Below are positions 41,467-49,092 of a DNA stretch of 64,000 bases, in pieces. The position numbers were made by a program, and so were the translations under genes. Within the stretch, counting starts at the first letter, position 1. Every line of letters starts with the position of its first letter. The notes beneath the pieces are model-generated. The model made no database searches. It was not told the origin of the DNA and was given only the letters and a program-made list of their open reading frames with translations. Source of the stretch: Gp7-AA6 sp036395755 (lineage in GTDB: Bacteria; Acidobacteriota; Thermoanaerobaculia; UBA5066; Gp7-AA6); NCBI GenBank assembly GCA_036395755.1, contig DASWCZ010000042.1, forward strand, positions 1 to 64,000, given 5' to 3'.

Positions 41467-42230
41467 CGCGCGAGCTCCCGGAGCTTCTCCTCGGGATCGT
41501 CCGAGCGGAGGAGGGTCTCCCCGATCAGAAACGCCTCCCATCCGGCGGCGGAAAGCCGCGAGACGTCGTCGCGCGAGGACATGCCGCTTTCCGCCAGCCG
41601 CACCGGCCCGGGCGGAATCTCTTCGGCGAGAAGCTCGAGCGCCGAGAGGTCCGTCTCGAACGTCGCGAGGTTGCGGGCGTTCACGCCGAGGACGTCGGGC
41701 TCGACGGCCGCGGCGCGCGGGATCTCCTCGCGGCCGTGCGCTTCGACGACGACGGCGAGTCCCCGCGCGGCGGCGCCCCGCCGCAGGTCGAAAAGGTCGT
41801 TTTCCGGGAGCGCCCGGACGACGAGCAGGACGGCGTCGGCTCCGAGCGAAACGGCGAAGTCGAGCTCCGACTCCGAGAGGAGAAAGTCCTTCATCAACAC
41901 GGGCAGCCCGGAGATCCGCTTCGCGCGAGTTACCCACTCGGGCTTCCCGCCGAAATAGTCCTGCTCCGCGACCACCGAGATCGCCGCAGCGTGGCCGCGC
42001 CGGTAAGCGAGCGCGAACGTTTCGACCTTGCCGTCCGCTCCCGTGACGATCTCTCCGGCCGAAGGGGAGCGCGCCTTGAACTCGGCGACGATCCGGATGC
42101 CGGGCTCGCGCAGAGACGCAACGAAACGCGCTCCGTCGCTCGTCGTCGCGGCGGACGCCTTCGCGGAGTATTCCCCCCGCGCCAGACGAAGCCTCTTGTC
42201 GGCCAGGATCCGGTCGAGGACCGCGCTCAT
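41463..42230 (-). CDS. trpC: Indole-3-glycerol phosphate synthase
   Basis: 255 residues from ATG 42230, which overlaps the trpD stop. Catalytic Glu50 and Lys52 in AEFKARSPS, VLMKDFLL with the second Lys, GVNARNLATFETD and AESGMSS are all family motifs. It closes the indole ring. Larger frames on this strand are shadows. Confidence 0.95.
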   Translation of the reverse strand: MSAVLDRILADKRLRLARGEYSAKASAATTSDGARFVASLREPGIRIVAEFKARSPSAGEIVTGADGKVETFALAYRRGHAAAISVVAEQDYFGGKPEWVTRAKRISGLPVLMKDFLLSESELDFAVSLGADAVLLVVRALPENDLFDLRRGAAARGLAVVVEAHGREEIPRAAAVEPDVLGVNARNLATFETDLSALELLAEEIPPGPVRLAESGMSSRDDVSRLSAAGWEAFLIGETLLRSDDPEEKLRELAR

Positions 42231-43249
42231 GCCGGGGCTCCCCCGGCGCGCAGCTTCTCGAAGGTCGCGAGCGCGCTTCCATCGTCGAGGGCGGCGCACG
42301 CCCGCTCGTACCCGTCGTCGAGGCCGTCCGCCAGGTCGGCAACGACGAGGCCGAGGGCGGCGTTCAACAGGACGGCCTCGCGCCGCGGACCCTTTTCGCC
42401 GTCCAGGAGGGCGCGCAGCATCGCCGCGTTGGAAGACGCATCGCCGCCGGCGAGTTCCGCGACGTCCACGGTCGCCTGCGCGACGTCCCCCGGCTGGTAG
42501 CTCCAGGGGCGCGTCCATCCTTGACGCACCTCGGTGCCCGAAGCCGGCACGCCCGGGATGAGCTCGTCCAATCCATTCGCGGAGTGGAAGACGACCGCCC
42601 GCTCCGATCCGAGGGTCGCGAGCGCTTCCGCGAGAAGCTGCACGAGTTCGGGCCGGCCGACGCCGATCATCTGGCGGGTCGCCCCGGCGGGATTCGCGAG
42701 CGGGCCGAGAGAGTTGAAGATGGTCCGGACTCCGAGCTCCCGGCGAACCGTGCCGAGCTCCTTCATGGCCGGATGGAACGCGGGCGCGAAGAGAAACACG
42801 AGGCCGATCTCGTCGAGCAGCCGTCCCGCGCTGTCCGGATCGAGGTCGATCGCGACGCCCGCCGCCGCGAGGACGTCGGCCGATCCGACGCGCGATGAGA
42901 TCGAGCGGTTGCCGTGCTTGGCGACGCAGGCGCCCGCGCCCGCCGCGACGATCGCGGTCGCTGTCGACAGGTTGAACATGTCCCGACCGATCCCGCCCGG
43001 CCCGCACGTGTCGAGCACCGGCGTCCGCGAGGTCGAGACCCGGCGCATTCGTCCGCGCAGGGCCGAGACCGCTCCCGCGATTTCGTCCGAGGTCTCGCCG
43101 CGCGTCGCGATTCCGATCAAGATCGCGCCCTTCTGCGCTTCCGTCGCCTTGCCGTCCATCAGGTCGCCGAAGACCCTCTCCGCAAGATCGCGCGACAACG
43201 GATGCCGCGCGGCCACGATCTTGAGGGCTTCCGCGACGTTCGGCGTCAC
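42227..43249 (-). CDS. trpD: Anthranilate phosphoribosyltransferase with altered PRPP loop
   Basis: 340 residues from GTG 43249 (GTGA overlap). KHGNRSISSRVGSADVL and the metal-binding NGLDE are present. The glycine-rich loop that holds PRPP is usually DTCGTGGDG; here it is DTCGPGGIG, losing the Thr and the Asp. The rest of the fold looks normal and the gene lies between trpG and trpC, so it is probably active with changed PRPP contacts. Confidence 0.92.
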   Translation of the reverse strand: MTPNVAEALKIVAARHPLSRDLAERVFGDLMDGKATEAQKGAILIGIATRGETSDEIAGAVSALRGRMRRVSTSRTPVLDTCGPGGIGRDMFNLSTATAIVAAGAGACVAKHGNRSISSRVGSADVLAAAGVAIDLDPDSAGRLLDEIGLVFLFAPAFHPAMKELGTVRRELGVRTIFNSLGPLANPAGATRQMIGVGRPELVQLLAEALATLGSERAVVFHSANGLDELIPGVPASGTEVRQGWTRPWSYQPGDVAQATVDVAELAGGDASSNAAMLRALLDGEKGPRREAVLLNAALGLVVADLADGLDDGYERACAALDDGSALATFEKLRAGGAPA

Positions 43250-43848
43250 CGCCGGGCCGCCTCCCGGAGCGCGGCGCGGCGAGCGATTCCGAAAAAGTTT
43301 GCCAGCAGCTCTTCGCCTGCGGGCGTCAGAACCGACTCTGGATGGAACTGCACTCCGAACACCGGCTTGGAACGGTGCGCGAGCGCCATGACGTATCCGT
43401 CATCGCTCCGCGCCGTAACCGACAGCTCGGCGGGCAGGCCTTCCTCGCGCACGATCAGGGAATGGTACCGCCCCGCTTCAAACGGATTCGGAATCGTACC
43501 GAAGAGCTCCGAGGCGTCGTGAAGCACCCGGGACGTCTTCCCATGCCGGGGCGCCCCCGCCCGTTCCACGCACCCGCCGTGGAGGGCCGCAATAGCCTGG
43601 TGACCCAGGCAGACCCCGAGCAAAGGAATTCCCTCGCGCTCCGCCGCCGCGATCGTCTCGAGGGATCGACCCGCCCGCTCGGGCCGGCCGGGTCCGGGAG
43701 AGACGACGATCGCGGTCGGGCGGCGGGAGACCGCTTCCTCCGGATCGAAGCGGTCGTTCCGGGCGACGTCGACGTCGGGGTCGAGCTTCGAGAGAGCCTG
43801 GACGAGATTCCAGGTGAAGGAGTCGTAGTTGTCGACGACGAAGATCAT
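43246..43848 (-). CDS. trpG: Anthranilate synthase glutamine amidotransferase
   Basis: 200 residues, class I amidotransferase. Nucleophile Cys80 in GVCLGHQ and the FHPES triad near 171-175. It supplies ammonia to TrpE; it may also serve aminodeoxychorismate synthase, since many bacteria share it and no pabA is here. ATG 43848 overlaps trpE. Confidence 0.94.
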   Translation of the reverse strand: MIFVVDNYDSFTWNLVQALSKLDPDVDVARNDRFDPEEAVSRRPTAIVVSPGPGRPERAGRSLETIAAAEREGIPLLGVCLGHQAIAALHGGCVERAGAPRHGKTSRVLHDASELFGTIPNPFEAGRYHSLIVREEGLPAELSVTARSDDGYVMALAHRSKPVFGVQFHPESVLTPAGEELLANFFGIARRAALREAARR

Positions 43849-45335
43849 GAGTTGGTCTCTCCCCGCGCGATCTCCACCGCGCGGAAGAGCGCCTCAGCCT
43901 TCGACTCCGCCTCGCGGTACTCGTTCTCGGGTACCGAGTCTGCGACGATCCCCGCGCCCGCCTGGATGCGGCAGACGCCCTTCTCCACGACCGCCGTCCG
44001 GATCGCGATTGCCATGTCGAGGTTCCCGGCGCAGTCGAGATAGCCGACGGCTCCTCCGTAGATTCCGCGCCGCGAGCCTTCGAGCTCGTCGATCAGCTCC
44101 ATCGCGCGGATCTTGGGCGCCCCGGTCAGCGTCCCGGCCGGGAAGCAGGCAGCGAGGGCGTCGGTCGCCGTCTTTCCCGCCATGAGCGTGCCGCGAACCT
44201 CCGAGACCAGGTGCTGGACGTGCGAGTAGCGCTCGACTTCCGCATACCGGGTCACGCGCACGCTGCCGATCTCGCACACCCGCCCGAGGTCGTTGCGGCC
44301 GAGGTCGACCAACATCACGTGCTCCGCCCGCTCCTTCGGGTCGGCGAGAAGGCGGGCGGCGAGAGCCGCGTCCTCATCGGGAGTCTTCCCGCGGCGGATC
44401 GTGCCGGCGATCGGCCGGGTCTCCGCAGTGCGTCCGCGGCAGCGGACCAGCATTTCCGGAGACGCGCCGAAGACCGCCGCCTCGCGCGTCTCCAGGTAGA
44501 AGAGGTAGGGAGACGGGTTCAGCCTCCGCAACGCGCGGTAGACCTCGAAGGGGTCCACTCCCAGCAGCCCTTCCCAGCGCTGCGAGAGCACGACCTGGTA
44601 GATCTCGCCGGCGAGAATCGCCTCCCTCGCGGCCTCGACCGCACCCAGGAAGGTCTCCTTCGGCATCGAGGGCGTGAAACGGGACCCGGAGTCGCGGGCG
44701 TCACCCGGATCTCTCCGCGCCGTGCCGGTAGCGGGGACGGAAAGAAATTCTTCGAGCCGGTCGAGCCGGGAGAGCGCGGCTTCCGCCTCGCGCTCTTCGC
44801 CACCGGTGGAGAGATCGGCGCACGTCAAGAGCAGGAGACACTGCCGGACATGGTCGAACGCGACCACCGACTCGAACAGAAGGAAGAGGGCGTCGGGAAT
44901 CCCGCCTTCGCGGGAGTGCCGATCCGGTATCTCCTCGAAGAGCCTCGCCGCGTCGTAGGAGAGAAACCCGACCACTCCCGCGCAGAGGGGCGGCAGATCG
45001 GGGTCGGGCGCGAAGCTGTCGCGGACGGCGAGCGCGCGCACGGCTTCGAGGGCTCCGGAGCCGGCCGGACCGCTACGGTCATCCCGCTCGATCTCGACCT
45101 TCCCGCCGTGGACGGTCAGGCGAGCCGCCGGCGCGACGCCCAGAAAGGTGTAGCGCGCGACCGCCTCGCCGCCTTCGACGCTCTCGAGCAGGAAACATTC
45201 GGAGCCGGAGCTCCGCATCCGGCGGAAGAGACCAACCGGGGTTTGCTCATCGCTCGGAAAGACGCGCGCGACGGGAAACGCCCGGCCGTCTCCGCGCGCG
45301 AGAATCGCCCGCTTCTCCTCTTCCCGCCGGCTCAT
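43845..45335 (-). CDS. trpE: Anthranilate synthase component I
   Basis: 496 residues. Chorismate-binding core with LLESVEGG near 50 (feedback Trp-binding LLES motif), PSPYLFYL, RPIAGTIRRG, VDLGRNDLGRV, and FPAGTLTGAPK. It converts chorismate and ammonia to anthranilate and is normally inhibited by tryptophan. ATG 45335 overlaps the aroDE stop. Confidence 0.94.
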   Translation of the reverse strand: MSRREEEKRAILARGDGRAFPVARVFPSDEQTPVGLFRRMRSSGSECFLLESVEGGEAVARYTFLGVAPAARLTVHGGKVEIERDDRSGPAGSGALEAVRALAVRDSFAPDPDLPPLCAGVVGFLSYDAARLFEEIPDRHSREGGIPDALFLLFESVVAFDHVRQCLLLLTCADLSTGGEEREAEAALSRLDRLEEFLSVPATGTARRDPGDARDSGSRFTPSMPKETFLGAVEAAREAILAGEIYQVVLSQRWEGLLGVDPFEVYRALRRLNPSPYLFYLETREAAVFGASPEMLVRCRGRTAETRPIAGTIRRGKTPDEDAALAARLLADPKERAEHVMLVDLGRNDLGRVCEIGSVRVTRYAEVERYSHVQHLVSEVRGTLMAGKTATDALAACFPAGTLTGAPKIRAMELIDELEGSRRGIYGGAVGYLDCAGNLDMAIAIRTAVVEKGVCRIQAGAGIVADSVPENEYREAESKAEALFRAVEIARGETNS

Positions 45336-46810
45336 GCGGCCCGCTCTCCCGCGAGGATCCGGGCCGCTTCCTCGCGCGTCACGCCCTCGACCCCGAAGAG
45401 CCGGGCCTGGGCGGCCGCCTGCACCGCGAACATCTCGAGGCCCTGGATTACCCGGCAGCCGGCGGCGCGGGCCGCGCGGACGGTCGATGTCGCTTCTCCG
45501 TCCCGGCGATAGACGCAGTCGAAGACGAGGGGACGCGCGTTGAGCACCCGCGCCGGGACGGCCGGCGGATCGTCAGGCCGCCAGCCGACCGGCGTGGCGT
45601 TGACGTAGAGATCGGCCTCGCTCGCCGAGACGTCCTCCCAGGCGAGCGAGTCGATACCGAATCGCTCGGCCAGGGCATCCGCGGCTTCGTCGCGACGCCC
45701 TGTCACGGCGACCTCGTAGCCAAGCCGTCGCGTCGCAACGATCGCCGCTCGGGCCGCCCCGCCGGTGCCGAGGATGAGCGCCGTCCGCCCCTCGCCCGTG
45801 TCGTGGTCGGAGAGCGGATCGAAGACGCCGTCGACGTCGGTGTTTTCCGCGCGCCACCCCCGTCTCTCCCGTAAGAGCGTGTTGGCGGCTCCCGTCGCGG
45901 AGACGTCCTCGCTGGCCATTCCCGCTCCCACTGCCCGGGTCTTCCACGGCTGCGTGATCGAGAAGCCGCGGAACGGCGGATCGAGCTCGATCTCGTGGGG
46001 ACGCTCGCGCTCGAAATCCGACACCGGGACCGGCAGATAGAGAAACGGCAGGTTGCGCGAGCGAAAGAACGCGTTGTAAACCGTCGGAGAGAGCGAGCCG
46101 GACGGGTCGAGCGCGACGATCCCGAAGAGCGCCGAGGGTCGGCGGGCGTGATCGGTCGTGTAAACGTCGAGAAGGTCCGCGAGGAGCAGCTGTCCAGCGG
46201 CGGTCGCCCGGCCCACCGACCCGTAGACGAGGGCGCCGCCGAAGAGCGCCGCCAGAATGCGTCCGGGAGCGCTCGCCGGCCCCATCGGAAAGATCGACGT
46301 CGCGCCGTCGGCGCATCGGCGCTGGATTTCCGCCATGTCGATGCTCGCGCGCAGATGCGCCGCCCCGGCTACGAGCTTCACCGCGAGCGCGCCCTTCTGA
46401 CGCATCGCCGCCAGCCGTGCTTCCCAGTCGGGAGGAAGGCCGAACGGAAAGTGTGACGAGACGAGAAGGCGCCGGCGCTCCACGAAGTCCGGGCGGTCCG
46501 CGAGGCCGCTCGAATGCTCGATGTCCACGATGGCTCCGGCCTCGGCCGCTTCGGAAACGAGCCGCCGGTACTCCTCCGGGGAGCCGTCGAAGTGCCCGCC
46601 TTCGCGGACGCTGCGCCAGGTCACGATCACCGGCCGGGAGTCCACCTCCGCCAGAGTGGCGGGCGCGATCTTCTCCGCAGCGCCGTCCAGCCGGTATTCG
46701 ATCGCCGTTGCTTTCGCGGGGACGGCGGCGGCGAGGCGCCTCGCGTCGGCGAGATCGCGCGGCGCGACCGATGCGACGTGAGCCGGAAGCGAAAGCGGTC
46801 TATCCCTCAA
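45332..46810 (-). CDS. Bifunctional 3-dehydroquinate dehydratase / shikimate dehydrogenase
   Basis: 492 residues. AroD type I barrel at ~1-220 with His120 and Schiff-base Lys145 (AVKLVAGA); AroE at ~228-492 with GSLSPTVYN, NTDVDG and Rossmann GTGGAARA. It performs the third and fourth shikimate steps without releasing dehydroshikimate, as in plant and chlamydial fusions. The start is TTG 46810, the only good option; it abuts the terminator tail. Placement ahead of trpE links chorismate supply to tryptophan. Confidence 0.92.
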   Translation of the reverse strand: MRDRPLSLPAHVASVAPRDLADARRLAAAVPAKATAIEYRLDGAAEKIAPATLAEVDSRPVIVTWRSVREGGHFDGSPEEYRRLVSEAAEAGAIVDIEHSSGLADRPDFVERRRLLVSSHFPFGLPPDWEARLAAMRQKGALAVKLVAGAAHLRASIDMAEIQRRCADGATSIFPMGPASAPGRILAALFGGALVYGSVGRATAAGQLLLADLLDVYTTDHARRPSALFGIVALDPSGSLSPTVYNAFFRSRNLPFLYLPVPVSDFERERPHEIELDPPFRGFSITQPWKTRAVGAGMASEDVSATGAANTLLRERRGWRAENTDVDGVFDPLSDHDTGEGRTALILGTGGAARAAIVATRRLGYEVAVTGRRDEAADALAERFGIDSLAWEDVSASEADLYVNATPVGWRPDDPPAVPARVLNARPLVFDCVYRRDGEATSTVRAARAAGCRVIQGLEMFAVQAAAQARLFGVEGVTREEAARILAGERAA

Positions 46811-46842
46811 ACGAAAACCCCCGAGCCCTTTCGGGCCGGGGG
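46809..46842 (-). terminator. Intrinsic terminator or attenuator directly before aroDE
   Basis: Minus strand: CCCCCGGCCC (46842-46833), loop GAAA, GGGCTCGGGGG (46828-46818), then TTTTCGTTT running into the TTG start. A strong stem with one bulge. It could end the cysS transcript, but its position on the aroDE start also fits attenuation of the aro-trp operon. Confidence 0.75.
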
Positions 46843-46966
46843 TCCTTGTCTCTCGGTCCCCGCCCGAAAAGATCGCGGCAGGGTTCCGAGCGCTCGAGCC
46901 CGGACCTTACCGGTTCCCCTCCCGCCAGCACCCGATCGAGCGGCCAATCATCGGGCGGGGAGGATA

Positions 46967-48382
46967 TCAAACGGGCGTGGTCTTCTTCCAGCGCGTCCCG
47001 CCGGGCGTGTCCTCCAGCACGATCCCGCGGGCGGCGAGGTCGTCGCGAATCCGGTCGGACTCCGCGAAGTCGCGCCTCTTTCGGGCCGCGTTTCTCGCCG
47101 CGATCTGCGCCTCGATCTCCGCCGGGAGGGGCTCCGCCCGCATTCGGACGTGAAACGGAATCACTCCCAGCACTCTGTCTGCTTTCTCGATCGCCAGACG
47201 GGCGATCTCGGCTCCCTTCGCATCCAGCGTGCCCTCGTCAAAGGCCTTGTTGATCTCCGACAGGAAGGGGAAGAGCGCCCCAAGAGCCTGTGGGGTGTTC
47301 AAATCGTCATCGAGAGCGGAGCCGAAGCCACGGAGGAATTCCTCGGAACGCTCTTCGGCTGGGAATGGTGTCGGCTTGGATCCCAACGCGGCGCCGAAAT
47401 CTGTGATCCGGCTCCACGTCGTAAAGATGTGATCAACGGCGACAGCCGCCCCGGCGAGCGCTTCCCACGTGAAGTTCAGTTTCTTGCGGTACGGCACCGA
47501 AAGGAGGAGGTACCGGACGGCGGCCGGATTGTCGCGTCGGGCGAGCACGTCGTCGAGCGTGTAGAAGTTGCCCTTCGACTTAGCCATTTTCTCGCCGTCC
47601 ACGATCAGGTGCTCGGCGTGCAGCCAGACTTCCACGAAAGGATGCCCGGTCGCGCCTTCGCTCTGGGCGATCTCGTTTTCGTGGTGCGGAAAGATGTTGT
47701 CCACCGCGCCCGTGTGGATGTCGAAGTGCTCCCCCAGGTATCTCATGCTCATCGCGGAACACTCGATGTGCCAGCCCGGCCTTCCCTCTCCCCACGGGGA
47801 GGGCCAGGAAGGCTCGCCCGGCTTGGCCGCTTTCCAAAGGGCGAAGTCCCGTACGTCTTCCTTCTCGTATTCGTCGTCGGCGACGCGGTCGCCGCGCCGC
47901 GTCTGGTCGAGGTCGATCCCCGAGAGCTTTCCGTACCCGGGAAACGTCGAAATCCGGAAGTACACCGACGCTTCCGACTCGTAGGTGTGACCCCGTTCCG
48001 CCAGCCGCCGGATGAGGTCGACCATCTCGGGGACGTGCTCGGTCGCCCGCGGGTATCGCTCCGCGGGCTCGACGTTCAATCGTTGGATGTCGCGGAAAAA
48101 CGCATCGGAGTATTTCGCGGTGAAGTCGCCCAGGGGCACGCCGGCCTCCCGCGCGCCGCGGATCGTCTTGTCGTCGACGTCGGTCAGATTCATGACCTGG
48201 GTCACCCGGTGGCCGCTCGCCCGGAAGTGACGGCGCAGCACGTCTTCGAAGACGAACGTCCGCAGGTTTCCGATATGGACGACGTTGTATACGGTCGGCC
48301 CGCAGGTGTAGAGCCGGACGTGCCCGGGTTCGAGCGGTGCGAAGTCGACGAGCCGGCGCCCGAGCGTGTTTTGGAGCTTCAC
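46967..48382 (-). CDS. cysS: Cysteinyl-tRNA synthetase
   Basis: 471 residues from GTG 48382 (GTGA overlap with def; GTG 48385 also possible). Class I motifs HIGN at 36-39 and KMAKS in GEKMAKSKGN; zinc ligands Cys27 (YTCGPT), ECSAMS and HHENE. It charges tRNA-Cys. It is the last gene before the aro-trp leader and is coupled to peptide deformylase. Confidence 0.95.
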   Translation of the reverse strand: MKLQNTLGRRLVDFAPLEPGHVRLYTCGPTVYNVVHIGNLRTFVFEDVLRRHFRASGHRVTQVMNLTDVDDKTIRGAREAGVPLGDFTAKYSDAFFRDIQRLNVEPAERYPRATEHVPEMVDLIRRLAERGHTYESEASVYFRISTFPGYGKLSGIDLDQTRRGDRVADDEYEKEDVRDFALWKAAKPGEPSWPSPWGEGRPGWHIECSAMSMRYLGEHFDIHTGAVDNIFPHHENEIAQSEGATGHPFVEVWLHAEHLIVDGEKMAKSKGNFYTLDDVLARRDNPAAVRYLLLSVPYRKKLNFTWEALAGAAVAVDHIFTTWSRITDFGAALGSKPTPFPAEERSEEFLRGFGSALDDDLNTPQALGALFPFLSEINKAFDEGTLDAKGAEIARLAIEKADRVLGVIPFHVRMRAEPLPAEIEAQIAARNAARKRRDFAESDRIRDDLAARGIVLEDTPGGTRWKKTTPV

Positions 48383-48891
48383 CACGCCCCTCGGGTGCGG
48401 CGCCGCTCGATCTTCTTCCAGGTCAGCTCCCGCTTCAGCCCCCTCAACCGATCGACGAACAGAACGCCGTTCAAATGGTCGGTCTCGTGGCAGAGGGCGC
48501 GGGCGAGCAGGCCGCTTCCTTCGATTTCCCGCACCCGGAGGTGCTCGTCGGCGGCCCGTACGACGGCCCGGGCCGGGCGCACGACCTTCTCGGAGACGTC
48601 GGGAATCGAGAGGCACCCTTCCTCCTCCTTCTGCTCCCCGGAGGTCGAGAGGATGACCGGGTTCACGAGAACGATGATGGCAGAGGCGTCTTCGCCGACC
48701 GAAAGGTCGACGACCGCGACCCGGCGGTTGACTCCGATCTGGGGAGCAGCGAGCCCCACTCCGGGAGCGGCATGGCAGGTATCCACCAGATCCGCGACGA
48801 GACGTCCGAGGTCGCCGTCGGGCGAAACGACATCCTCGTTTTCGGCGACGAGGCGCGTGTCACCCCAGCGAACCAGGTCGCGGATCGACAT
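48379..48891 (-). CDS. def: Peptide deformylase
   Basis: 170 residues from ATG 48891 (ATG at ~48924 is a slightly longer option). Motifs: GVGLAAPQ 44-51, EGCLS 91-95, HETDH 135-139, giving the metal Cys and two His plus catalytic Glu. It removes the N-formyl group from new proteins. Coupled to cysS, a translation-related pair. Confidence 0.95.
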   Translation of the reverse strand: MSIRDLVRWGDTRLVAENEDVVSPDGDLGRLVADLVDTCHAAPGVGLAAPQIGVNRRVAVVDLSVGEDASAIIVLVNPVILSTSGEQKEEEGCLSIPDVSEKVVRPARAVVRAADEHLRVREIEGSGLLARALCHETDHLNGVLFVDRLRGLKRELTWKKIERRRTRGAW

Positions 48892-49092
48892 GGGAGCGGA
48901 GAGTAGCAGCCCGTTGTGAGACATTCCGCGACTGTCCTCGCCGGTCCAAAAGGTGTCCGCGAAGCGGGACAGCTGCCGCAATGGAGCTTCGAGTAACCGG
49001 CCGCAACCTTTTGATTCGACGGCGCTTGTGCCTCGGGCGCCCGCCCGCCTTCGTGGCACGGGCATCGCTCTATCTTTCCCCGGAGGATGCCG

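Noticed and set aside
46907..46951. Trp leader peptide as a firm annotation
   Set aside because: Only one Trp codon and no ribosome site upstream; kept only as part of the attenuation hypothesis.
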